From Hyphomicrobium nitrativorans NL23 (GTDB lineage: Bacteria; Pseudomonadota; Alphaproteobacteria; Rhizobiales; Hyphomicrobiaceae), in assembly GCF_000503895.1 (NCBI RefSeq), contig NC_022997.1, positions 2,190,501 through 2,254,500 of the forward strand: a DNA stretch of 64,000 nucleotides. The letters run 5' to 3'. The notes beneath the pieces were generated by a model that saw nothing but the letters and a program-made list of their open reading frames with translations, did not search any database and was not told the origin of the DNA. This document shows, piece after piece, positions 32,260 through 40,786 of the stretch; position 1 is the first letter of the stretch, and each line of letters begins with the position of its first letter. Made by a program: the position numbers and the translations under genes.

Positions 32260-34200
32260 TCAGGCCGCCGAAATCCCAAGCGACGCATAAGCCGCTTCGG
32301 CGCTGTCGTACACGCGCGTTTCGAGACCGCGGCGGCGCAGCGCGTCCTGCAGTTTCGTGCGCGTGATGGCGCTCGTGGCGTAGCGCGCCATGCGCTCGTA
32401 GTGGTGCTTGTTCACGTAGGCGACCATGTCGGCGTACTGGTCGTAGAGGTCTTCCGCGATGCGGCAGCCGTCCTGGTTGACCACGGCGTTGACCTTGCGC
32501 CCGGCTGCCGTGCAGGCTTCCGAGATCGCGCGCTGGAGATCCGCAACATCGGCCTTCTTGCGCGCAGCCCACGCCGAGAGGTTGATCGAGAGCAGGTTCC
32601 GGCTCGCGTCGTAGCTGATGCGGTCTTTAAGGCCCTCGTTCAGGAGGTCGGCAAGCAAGCCCATCGGACCTTCCGCGAACAGCGCCGGGTTCATGGCGAT
32701 GGGGCTGTGGATGTGCGGCTTGAAGGCCATGTGCGCGAGAATGTCCCGCTCGATGTCGATGCCGGGCGCCACCTCGATCAGTTCGAGGCCGTGATCGGTG
32801 AGCTGGAACACGCAGCGCTCGGTGACGTAGATTACGGGCTGGCTCTTGTCGGCGGCGTACTGTCCCGAGAACGTAACCTGCTCGACCTGTTTGACGAACT
32901 TCCGCGCGCGGCCTTCCTGCACGATCTTGAGGTTGCCGTCCTCGATGGCGATCTTGAGACCGCCTGCCGTGAACGTTCCGGCAAACACGACCGCGCGCGC
33001 GTTCTGCGAGATGTCGATGAAGCCGCCGCAGCCGTTGAGACGGCCGCCGAACTTCGATGTGTTGACGTTGCCGAGGCTGTCGCACTCCGCCATGCCGAGG
33101 CAGGTGAGGTCGAGGCCGCCGCCGTGGTAGAAGTCGAACATCTGGTTCTGGTCGATGATCGAATGCGCGTTGGCCGATGAGCCGAAGCTCGACCCGCCCG
33201 CCAGCACGCCGCCGATGGCGCCCGCTTCCGTCGTCATGACGAGGTAGGGCGTCACCTTCTCTTCGTTGGCGACGTTCGCCACGCCGTCCGGCGCGCCGAC
33301 GCCGAGATTGATCACGCCGTTGAGCGGCAGCTCGAACGAGGCGCGGCGCGCGATGATCTTGCGCTCGTCGAGCGCCATCGTCGGCAGGTTATCGACCGTC
33401 ACGCGCACTTCGCCCGCAAGCGCCGGATCGTAGACGACGCCGTAGTTCATTCGATGCATCTCGGGTGGATCGGCTACGACGACGCAATCGACGAGAATGC
33501 CCGGAACCTTCACGTCCTTCGGCTTGATCGAGCCGTCGGCGACGAGACGCTCCACCTGCGCGATGACGACGCCGCCGTTGTTGTGCGCGGCCATCGCCTG
33601 CGCCAGCACGTCGAGCGTCAGGCACTCTTTCTCCATGCTGAGGTTGCCGAGCGGATCGGCGCTGGTGGCGCGGATGAGCGCGACGTTGATCGGCGTCGCC
33701 TTGTAGAACAGCCACTCCTGGCCTTCGACTTCGAGCAGCTTGACGAGGTCTTCGCGCGTGACCGTGTTCACCTTGCCGCCGCCGAAGCGCGGATCGACGT
33801 AGGTGTGCAGCCCCACCTTCGTGAACAGGCCCGGACTGCCGGAGGCGCAACTGCGGTAGAGCTTCGAGATCACGCCCTGGGGCAGGTTGTAGCCCTGGAT
33901 CTTGTTGTTCTGCGCGGCCTCGGCAACCTTCGGCATGCGGCCGAAGTTGGCGGCGATGACGCGCTTCAAAAGGCCTTCGTGATGCAGGCGGCCCGTGCCG
34001 AGCCCTTTGCTGTCGCCCGCGCCCGCGCACATGATGAGGGTCAGATCACGCGGGGCCCTGGTCTCGACGAAACGCTTCTCCAGCGCGGCGTGCAACATCT
34101 CCGGGATGCAGCTCTGGACGAAGCCCGTCGTCGCGATGACGTCGTCGTCCTTGATCCGCGCGATGGCCTCGTCGGCCGTCATGACCTTGCTGTTCTGCAT
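32260..34200 (-). CDS. Acyl-CoA:acetate/3-ketoacid CoA-transferase, alpha-beta fused, with C-terminal extension
   Basis: A 646-residue single-chain family I CoA-transferase (YdiF/propionate CoA-transferase type). The alpha half (ADEAIARIKDDDVIATTGFV, NFGRMPKVAEAAQNNKI) and beta half (INLGVGAPDGVANVANEE) are joined; the catalytic glutamate is in MTTEAGAIGGVLAGG, followed by NQMFDFYHGGGLDLTCLGMA. About 130 extra C-terminal residues follow the usual end (ISYDASRNLLSINLSAWAAR onwards). I chose ATG 34200 (MQNSKVMTADEA) because GGGGAAG precedes it; the frame is open to 34278. Likely moves CoA between short-chain acyl groups. Confidence 0.9.
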   Translation of the reverse strand: MQNSKVMTADEAIARIKDDDVIATTGFVQSCIPEMLHAALEKRFVETRAPRDLTLIMCAGAGDSKGLGTGRLHHEGLLKRVIAANFGRMPKVAEAAQNNKIQGYNLPQGVISKLYRSCASGSPGLFTKVGLHTYVDPRFGGGKVNTVTREDLVKLLEVEGQEWLFYKATPINVALIRATSADPLGNLSMEKECLTLDVLAQAMAAHNNGGVVIAQVERLVADGSIKPKDVKVPGILVDCVVVADPPEMHRMNYGVVYDPALAGEVRVTVDNLPTMALDERKIIARRASFELPLNGVINLGVGAPDGVANVANEEKVTPYLVMTTEAGAIGGVLAGGSSFGSSANAHSIIDQNQMFDFYHGGGLDLTCLGMAECDSLGNVNTSKFGGRLNGCGGFIDISQNARAVVFAGTFTAGGLKIAIEDGNLKIVQEGRARKFVKQVEQVTFSGQYAADKSQPVIYVTERCVFQLTDHGLELIEVAPGIDIERDILAHMAFKPHIHSPIAMNPALFAEGPMGLLADLLNEGLKDRISYDASRNLLSINLSAWAARKKADVADLQRAISEACTAAGRKVNAVVNQDGCRIAEDLYDQYADMVAYVNKHHYERMARYATSAITRTKLQDALRRRGLETRVYDSAEAAYASLGISAA

Positions 34201-34493
34201 GAGCGTTTCTTCCCCGGGAGCGGCCGCCTTGCTTACGTCTTCCGCCGGATCGCCGATCGGAGGACGTGCCGAGGCCATGCGTGTTTATAGGGCGCCGGTA
34301 TACGAGAGCGCCTAGCCTCTCCGCAATGCCACGAACCCGCCGCGGATCGTCCTACTCCAAGGGGTTGGATCGACCTACCCACCCGTCTTTAACCACGGGA
34401 GAACCGCTCGGACATCGGCAGAGCCACACCTTCGCCGGATTTGAGCGGACATTTGCGTCCGCGCGGGAGCTAAGGGGAGTTGGGGAGCGTATA

Positions 34494-35186
34494 ATGAAAA
34501 TCTTCAAGCCGCGTGGCACCACGCACGACGCCACTGAAATCGCGACCGACACGGCCCGCCATGTCTCGAACGGTGGTCTCGGAGCGACGATCTTGTCGGG
34601 CGTCGCGGTGCTGTTCTCCGGGTACAGCTTATGGGAAAGCTCGCTCAAGACGGCCGACGTGCAGGTTTTTGTGCCCCGCGTCATTTCCTATGCTGCACCG
34701 TATCAAAATACGAACTTCGAGATGATCTCGATCCCCGTGACGCTGTCGAACGAGGGCGCGCGGACGGGCACGGTGCTGGATCTCGACCTCGCGGTCACCG
34801 ACCCGCGGACGAAGCAGACGAAGCATTTCTATGCGGCCGAACTCGGCGTCTGGTCGATGGAGCGCACGCGGACACGGAGCTATGACAGCTTCGCGCCGCT
34901 GCCGCTCGTGGGCCGCACGAGCCGCACCGAACAGGTGCTGTTCTACACGCGCGGCGACGGCGAAAAGCCCGAGCAGATCATCCGCGAGACTGGCCCCTAC
35001 ACCTTTACGCTCACCGTGAGGCAGGCGGAGGACCGCGGCGTGCTCGGCATCGAGGACGCGAAGGATGCGGTCTCGGTGACGTTCGAGCGTACGCTGCCCT
35101 TCTACGATGCACGCGCCTTCAATGAAGGCACCATCTCCATGCACGCCGCGGACTGGACGACATCGACAAACGTCAAAAGCGACTGA
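34494..35186 (+). CDS. Membrane-anchored hypothetical protein
   Basis: A 230-residue protein with one N-terminal membrane helix (LGATILSGVAVLFSGYSLWE, about residues 29-48) and a soluble extracytoplasmic part rich in beta strands (VQVFVPRVISYAAPYQNTNF, ISIPVTLSNEGARTGTVLDL, YTFTLTVRQAEDRG). No family recognised. GGGGAG lies about 9 nt before the ATG at 34494. The 293 nt upstream, to the divergent CoA-transferase, contain no other gene. Confidence 0.7.
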   Translation: MKIFKPRGTTHDATEIATDTARHVSNGGLGATILSGVAVLFSGYSLWESSLKTADVQVFVPRVISYAAPYQNTNFEMISIPVTLSNEGARTGTVLDLDLAVTDPRTKQTKHFYAAELGVWSMERTRTRSYDSFAPLPLVGRTSRTEQVLFYTRGDGEKPEQIIRETGPYTFTLTVRQAEDRGVLGIEDAKDAVSVTFERTLPFYDARAFNEGTISMHAADWTTSTNVKSD

Positions 35187-35333
35187 CGCGCTTCTGGCTG
35201 TCCGCGAGATCGTGCATCTTGTTTGTTCCGCGTTGCCAGCGCCCGTTAGGGCTCGCCCGCAATTGACTTGGGTGTTGAGCCGACTTTAGTTAACGTCGTC
35301 TATCCTAGCGGCGAACGAGGTCGATCGGCCCCC

Positions 35334-36536
35334 ATGAAACGTCTGACGAGACGGTTGCTGACGATCGGTATGCTTGTGCTTGCGGCGGTGCCGCCGCTTG
35401 CCGCGAGCGCCATGGCCCAGCAGGGCGGGTTCTCCACCAAGGCCCGCAACGCGATCCTGATGGATTACGATTCGGGCTCGATCATCTACCAGAAGGCCGC
35501 CGACCAGCTTGTCCCGCCTGCGAGCATGAGCAAGCTGATGACGCTCGCCGTGCTGTTCCGGGAGCTCAAGGAGGGCGATGTCACGCTCGAAACCGAGTTC
35601 ACCACCAGCGAGCATGCCTGGCGGACGGGCGGCGCGCCGTCGCGCACGGCCGCGATGTTCATTCCCATCAACACCAAGACGCCGGTCAGAGAGCTGATCC
35701 AGGGCATCGCCGTTCAGTCCGGCAACGATGCCGCGATCACGGTCGCGGAAGGGATTGGCGGCTCCGTCGAAGGCTTCCTCAAGCTGATGGCGGAGGAAGC
35801 GTCCCGCATCGGGCTCAAGAAATCGACCTTCCGCAACCCGACCGGCCTCACCGATCCCGAGCACCTGATGACCGCGCGCGAACTGGCGATGCTCGCGCGC
35901 CACCTGATCCGCGAGTATCCCGAGCACTACAAGGCCTTCAGTCAGCGCCAGTTCGATTATCGCCGCCACAAATTTTACAACCGCAACCCGCTGCTGTCCG
36001 AGGAAGGGCTCGGCGTCGACGGTCTCAAGACCGGCCACACCAGCGCCGCGGGCTATGGCTTGGTCGTGTCGTCGGTGACGGAAGGACGCCGCCTGATCGG
36101 CGTCATCATGGGTCTCGAAAGCGAGCGCGACCGGCGCAGCGAAGCGCGCCGCATGTTGGAGTGGGGTGCCAAAAGCGTCTCGCGCGCCAAGCTGTTCGAG
36201 GCGGGCGAGGCCGTGGGCTATGCGCGCGTCTGGGGCGGCGAGAATTTCTATGTGCCGCTCACAGGGCAGGGGAACCTCGAAGTCATTCTGCCGAAGTTTC
36301 CGCTCGATCAGCGCATCCGCGGCGAGATCGTCTACGAGGGGCCGTTGAAGCCGCCGATCCGCAAGGGCGAGCAGGTCGCGATGTTCCGCGTCACCAGCAC
36401 GGTGCCGGGCAATCCCGAGCCCGTCGCTGTCAGCGAGACGCCGCTCTATGCCGAGAGCGATGTCGACGAGGGCGGCTTCATGTGGCGCGGGGTCGATGCC
36501 ATCCTGCACCTCGCGCTGCGCCTCGTTCCGCTTTAG
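35334..36536 (+). CDS. D-alanyl-D-alanine carboxypeptidase (PBP5/DacF-like)
   Basis: A 400-residue periplasmic penicillin-binding protein that trims the terminal D-Ala of peptidoglycan stem peptides. Signal peptide MKRLTRRLLTIGMLVLAAVP up to SAMAQ. The three active-site motifs are intact: SxxK in PPASMSKLMT, SGN in VQSGNDAAITVAEG and KTG in DGLKTGHTSAAGYG. A C-terminal PBP5-type beta domain and amphipathic anchor (MWRGVDAILHLALRLVPL) follow. The frame is open to 35268; the ATG at 35334 begins the signal peptide. Confidence 0.95.
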   Translation: MKRLTRRLLTIGMLVLAAVPPLAASAMAQQGGFSTKARNAILMDYDSGSIIYQKAADQLVPPASMSKLMTLAVLFRELKEGDVTLETEFTTSEHAWRTGGAPSRTAAMFIPINTKTPVRELIQGIAVQSGNDAAITVAEGIGGSVEGFLKLMAEEASRIGLKKSTFRNPTGLTDPEHLMTARELAMLARHLIREYPEHYKAFSQRQFDYRRHKFYNRNPLLSEEGLGVDGLKTGHTSAAGYGLVVSSVTEGRRLIGVIMGLESERDRRSEARRMLEWGAKSVSRAKLFEAGEAVGYARVWGGENFYVPLTGQGNLEVILPKFPLDQRIRGEIVYEGPLKPPIRKGEQVAMFRVTSTVPGNPEPVAVSETPLYAESDVDEGGFMWRGVDAILHLALRLVPL

Positions 36537-36550
36537 CCGCAAGGTGCCGC

Positions 36551-38182
36551 CTAAGCGCCGGAAACCGCCACGACGCCGGCGATGACGAGGATCACGACGA
36601 ACACGATGAGCATTGTCGAGACGCCCGCCAGATAGGGATAGGCCTTGAGCCGCCCCGCTGTCGTGTTGAGTTCGCTCAAGATGACGTGGCCGCCCATGCC
36701 GCGGCGGAACCAGCCCACGACCTCGCCCTTCTGCCCGATGTGGCGCGCAACGCGGCGCCATCCGGCCCACATATCGCCGAGCGGCCCGAGCAAGGATCGA
36801 AAATCCACCGTCATGCGTCCCGTCGGGTCGGCGAAAATCGTATCCTCGCCGACGATCGAACCGGCGTCCGCGCGACCGATCACCTCCCCGTCGAGATGCA
36901 CCGGCCTGCCGACGATGGGGGAAGCGGCCACATCTCCCATGAGCGAGACCACGTCGGTGTGCTGCGCTGCGTGAAACGGGTAGACGACAGGGATCATGGC
37001 GGCCCAGGCGAGCGCAGCGGCAGGAAACGCAAGCACCGCGAACAACGGCGATGAACTCGCGAGCCCGGCGAGCCCCACGCCGATGAAAACGAGCGTCGGC
37101 AGCGAGACGATCCCAAGCTCCCGCAGGAATTTGCTCCAGAGTGCCGCCGGGTTCACGTTCGCGCGTTTCGCGGCCGCGGCGACGTCGATGTCCGCAAACG
37201 CCTGCCGCTTCTCCTTCGCGATCACGGAGAGCGCCTTGATGCGCTTGCCCGTCAGCGGATGCGTGGACGAAAGCTCAACGATCCGCGCCCAGGGATTGTA
37301 GATGTCGAACAGCATGGCCTCCGCCGTCGCCTCCGGCCGCGCTCGGGACGCCTCGACGACGAGCCCGAGATGGCGCGCGCCTTTGAAGTCGACCGAGCCC
37401 ATGTGGCGCGTGGAGGCGAGAAGCTCCCGGCCTTGCTCGGTGTCGTCAGCCGTCGCGATGCCGTAGGCGATCTTGACCAGCGCATTCGCGAGATGACGGG
37501 CTTCCACGCGCTCGGCGGCGAAGCTGTCGGCGAGATATTCCCGCGTGCGCGAGAGGTAGAGCAGGATGTAGGTGCCGAGCACGTACATTACGTAGGCGGC
37601 GATCGCGACGATGAAGAGCTTGTCGCGGCCCTTGCTGTCGCCGCCGCCCGACCGCGCCCGCCGGAAGCTCGCGTAGAGCACGTAGAGCATCTGCACGAGC
37701 ATCCCCGCCGCCGTCATCACGAGGAAGTCGCGGTTGACGATGTGGCCCAGTTCGTGCGCCACGACCGCCCGCGTTTCCTCCTCGTTCAGGAACTCGAAAA
37801 TGCCGTCTGTCAGCACGATCCGCGCATTGGATCGGAACAGGCCGTAGGTGAAGGCCGTCGGGTTGCGGTCCGGAATGATGCCGATGGAGGGCGCCGAGAA
37901 GCGGTAATCCCGCGCCACGTCGTGCACGATGGCGTGGACGTGCGGATAGCGGGCCTTGAGCGTGGCATCGTCGATGAACTGGACCTTGTTGACCCAGCGC
38001 AGCATCAGGTCCGTGAGCCACGGGCTGATGAGGAAGGTCACGCCGTTGATGAGCACGACGAGCACGAGCGCGGGGCCCACATTCATCGCACCTGTCGCGA
38101 CGAGCGCTGCGATGACGACGCCCGCCACCATGGCGACGAGCAGCGAGAGGGTGAGGAGGGACGCGAAATAGAGCTTGGCCAT
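36551..38182 (-). CDS. M48 family metalloprotease (HtpX-like)
   Basis: A 543-residue inner-membrane zinc protease. Two N-terminal helices (LYFASLLTLSLLVAMVAGVV, ALVLVVLINGVTFLISPWLT) precede the catalytic site VVAHELGHIVNRDF (HExxH) and the third ligand in SRTREYLADSFAAE. Longer than HtpX (about 290 residues): roughly 250 extra C-terminal residues include two more hydrophobic stretches and a terminal helix (AGVSTMLIVFVVILVIAGVV). Likely quality control of membrane proteins. The frame is open to 38242; ATG 38182 (MAKLYF) is chosen. Convergent with the carboxypeptidase, 14 nt apart. Confidence 0.88.
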   Translation of the reverse strand: MAKLYFASLLTLSLLVAMVAGVVIAALVATGAMNVGPALVLVVLINGVTFLISPWLTDLMLRWVNKVQFIDDATLKARYPHVHAIVHDVARDYRFSAPSIGIIPDRNPTAFTYGLFRSNARIVLTDGIFEFLNEEETRAVVAHELGHIVNRDFLVMTAAGMLVQMLYVLYASFRRARSGGGDSKGRDKLFIVAIAAYVMYVLGTYILLYLSRTREYLADSFAAERVEARHLANALVKIAYGIATADDTEQGRELLASTRHMGSVDFKGARHLGLVVEASRARPEATAEAMLFDIYNPWARIVELSSTHPLTGKRIKALSVIAKEKRQAFADIDVAAAAKRANVNPAALWSKFLRELGIVSLPTLVFIGVGLAGLASSSPLFAVLAFPAAALAWAAMIPVVYPFHAAQHTDVVSLMGDVAASPIVGRPVHLDGEVIGRADAGSIVGEDTIFADPTGRMTVDFRSLLGPLGDMWAGWRRVARHIGQKGEVVGWFRRGMGGHVILSELNTTAGRLKAYPYLAGVSTMLIVFVVILVIAGVVAVSGA

Positions 38183-38259
38183 GCCGCGACGATAGTCGAG
38201 GCCCGTCGCGGGAGCCAGCGCAACGGCGGAGCGGAAGCGCATCCGCCCTAACGATCCCC

Positions 38260-38296
38260 AAAAAGAAAATCGCCGCCGGACAATCAGCCGGCGGCG
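38260..38296 (-). terminator. Rho-independent terminator of rpsU
   Basis: On the leftward strand, CGCCGCCGG (38296-38288) pairs with CCGGCGGCG (38279-38271) across an 8 nt loop and is followed by ATTTTCTTTTT (38270-38260). It lies 47 nt past the rpsU stop and before the M48 gene. Confidence 0.9.
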
Positions 38297-38342
38297 ACAT
38301 CGAATTCAAGGTGTTGTGCGGATCCCCGGAGGACCCAAGCGT

Positions 38343-38699
38343 TTAGCGGTTGCTGGAGTAGCCACCGCTGCCACCGGCAGCGCTCGCACCTGCGCCAGCG
38401 CTGTTGCCGCCAAAGCCGCTACCGGCCGGACGCGCACCACCCGGGCCGCCACGGCCCGGACCCTTGGCGCCGCGTGCGGCGGCGGGCTTGCCGGGCAGCA
38501 GGCCTTCGCGCTGCAGCTTCTTGCGGGCGAGCTTGCGGGCGCGGCGAACGGCCTCGGCCTTCTCGCGCGCCTTCTTCTCGGACGGCTTCTCGAAGTAGTT
38601 CCGGAGCTTCATCTCACGGAAAATACCCTCGCGCTGCATCTTCTTCTTGAGCGCCTTGAGGGCCTGGTCGACGTTGTTGTCGCGAACGAGTACCTGCAA
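38343..38699 (-). CDS. rpsU: 30S ribosomal protein S21 with long Gly/Ala/Pro-rich tail
   Basis: A 118-residue S21. The conserved core is residues 1-62: [60 protein letters not shown]. The start is TTG at 38699, supported by AGAGGT 6 nt upstream and by homology; the frame is open further but the extension is not conserved. After [10 protein letters not shown] comes a tail of about 45 residues made mainly of Gly, Ala, Pro, Ser ([20 protein letters not shown] and onward), unlike the roughly 70-residue S21 of enterobacteria. Needed for initiation on the 30S subunit. Confidence 0.93.
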   Translation of the reverse strand: MQVLVRDNNVDQALKALKKKMQREGIFREMKLRNYFEKPSEKKAREKAEAVRRARKLARKKLQREGLLPGKPAAARGAKGPGRGGPGGARPAGSGFGGNSAGAGASAAGGSGGYSSNR

Positions 38700-38905
38700 G
38701 CGGTGACCTCTAAAGTTCTGAATTGGCTGAAAATAACACCGCTCAAAGCCCCGGCGAACCAACCCGCCGGCGCGTCGAGCGCTTAAGATTTGGCTGGCTT
38801 CTATCAAACGTTACCGCGCTTGTCCACGGGGACGGCGCCATTTTGGGGCCCAAAATGCGGCTTTAGGCCCCAAACCCAATCGGGATGGAGTCCCAACGCG
38901 AGGGC

Positions 38906-39988
38906 TTATGCGCTCCGCGGCCTGATGCGGTTCACGTGACCCATTTTGCGGCCTGGGCGGGCTTCCGGCTTGCCGTAGAGGTGGAGCGCGGTGCCGGGCT
39001 CGGCTGCGAGAGCCGCCCAGCGGTCGACGTCCGCCCCGATCAGGTTGGTCATCGTCACGTCCGAATGCCGCTCCGTCGCGCCGAGCGGCCAGCCCGCCAC
39101 GGCGCGGATATGATTCTCGAACTGGCTGACGAGGCAGGCGTCCTGCGTCCAGTGCCCGGAGTTGTGCACGCGCGGCGCGATCTCGTTGATGACGAGCGGC
39201 TCGGGTGCGTCCGCTCCGAGATAGAACATCTCGACGCCCAGCACGCCGACGTAGCCGAGCGCGTCCGCAATTGCGGCGGCAAGCTCGGTTGCGCGCTTGG
39301 CGTGGGCGGGCGGGATCGGCGAGGGCACCGTAGAGGTGTCGAGGATGCCCTCCTTATGAGTGTTGAGCGGCACGTCGTAGAACCGCGTCTCGCCGTTGAC
39401 GCCGCGCACGACCAGCACCGACACCTCGAACGCGAACGGCACCAGCCCTTCGAGGATCGACGGCACGCCTTTCAGCGCTTCGAATGCGCCCGGCAACTCG
39501 GCGGCGCTTGCGATGCGCATCTGCCCCTTGCCGTCGTAGCCGAGCCGGCGCGTCTTGAGGATGCCGGCCCCGCCGATCCCGGCGGCGGCCGCGTCGAACG
39601 AGGCCGCGTTGTCGACGGCGGCGAACGGGGCCACGGGAATGCCGAGATCGCGAATGAAGGTCTTTTCCGCCAGCCGGTCCTGCGCAACTTCGAGCGCCTT
39701 GGGTCCCGGACGAACGGGTGCGACGGCTTCGGCCGCGGCGGCGGCTTCAAGCGGCACGTTCTCGAACTCGTAGGTGACGACGTCCACGGCTTCGGCAAAG
39801 GCGCGGATCTTCGCCGTATCCTCATAAGGGGCGATGGTGGAGGCGGCCGCGAAGTCGCACGCCGGGCCCCGGACGTCGGAATAGATGTGGCACTTGAGGC
39901 CCAGGCGGCCCGCCGCGAGCGACATCATGCGGCCGAGCTGTCCGCCGCCGAGAATGCCGATGGTGGAGCCGGGAGGAAGTGCGCTCAT
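38906..39988 (-). CDS. purK: N5-carboxyaminoimidazole ribonucleotide synthase
   Basis: A 360-residue ATP-grasp enzyme that carboxylates AIR with ATP and bicarbonate in purine synthesis. Hallmarks are [57 protein letters not shown] and the C-terminal [20 protein letters not shown]. The ATG at 39988 overlaps the purE stop by 4 nt (ATGA), so the pair is translationally coupled. Confidence 0.97.
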   Translation of the reverse strand: MSALPPGSTIGILGGGQLGRMMSLAAGRLGLKCHIYSDVRGPACDFAAASTIAPYEDTAKIRAFAEAVDVVTYEFENVPLEAAAAAEAVAPVRPGPKALEVAQDRLAEKTFIRDLGIPVAPFAAVDNAASFDAAAAGIGGAGILKTRRLGYDGKGQMRIASAAELPGAFEALKGVPSILEGLVPFAFEVSVLVVRGVNGETRFYDVPLNTHKEGILDTSTVPSPIPPAHAKRATELAAAIADALGYVGVLGVEMFYLGADAPEPLVINEIAPRVHNSGHWTQDACLVSQFENHIRAVAGWPLGATERHSDVTMTNLIGADVDRWAALAAEPGTALHLYGKPEARPGRKMGHVNRIRPRSA

Positions 39989-40479
39989 TCGGACTTCGGA
40001 ACCTCGGCCACGGATGCGGTTTGATCGGCGCGCCAGTCCGCGACGCGGGCCGCGAGCGCCGCGTCCGAAAGCGCCAGGATTTGGGCGGCGAGCAGGCCCG
40101 CGTTCGTTGCGCCCGCTTCGCCGATCGCGAGCGTGCCGACGGGAACGCCGCCCGGCATCTGCACGATGGAATAGAGGCTGTCGATGCCGGACAGCGTGCT
40201 GGTCTTGATCGGCACGCCGAGGACGGGAAGGGCGGTCATGGAGGCCGTCATGCCGGGGAGATGCGCCGCGCCACCCGCGCCCGCGATGATCACCTTGATG
40301 CCCCGTTCCGCCGCGGACCGTGCGTAGTCCACCAGCCGGTCGGGCGTGCGATGCGCCGAGACGATCTTGGTTTCGTAGGGGACGGCAAGCGCATCCAGGA
40401 TGGCCGCAGCCGCCTTCATGGTGGGCCAGTCCGACTGGCTGCCCATGATGATCCCCACGTCCGCGCGGCGTTCGGTCAT
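39985..40479 (-). CDS. purE: N5-carboxyaminoimidazole ribonucleotide mutase
   Basis: A 164-residue class I PurE, which moves the carboxyl group to give CAIR. Visible: [37 protein letters not shown] with the catalytic histidine, and [20 protein letters not shown]. The frame is open to 40539, but MTERRADVG at 40479 is the family start. First gene of a purE-purK operon. Confidence 0.97.
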   Translation of the reverse strand: MTERRADVGIIMGSQSDWPTMKAAAAILDALAVPYETKIVSAHRTPDRLVDYARSAAERGIKVIIAGAGGAAHLPGMTASMTALPVLGVPIKTSTLSGIDSLYSIVQMPGGVPVGTLAIGEAGATNAGLLAAQILALSDAALAARVADWRADQTASVAEVPKSE

Positions 40480-40786
40480 GCCTTTGGTTCCGGTGCCTGG
40501 GCAGCCTCGCGAGGCGGGCCCAACGGGAAAACGGGGCATTTAGAGGAAGAGGGCCACCTCTGGCAAGGCAGATCCGGCACCGTTGCAAACGGGACCCACT
40601 GTTCATTTTCCTTAAGGGAAGGGGGGATGCCGCCCCGTTCCCGGCCCAAAGTCGCGCGAGAAAAGTGGGAGCAGTGCGCGGCGTCTTTCTTCGGCGCACG
40701 CCGAATCACCTAGTGTTTCCGCGCCTTAGCGCTCCGAAACGGGCCGGGGGCGACGCAGATATGCGAGCTGACATGGGAGACGCGTG

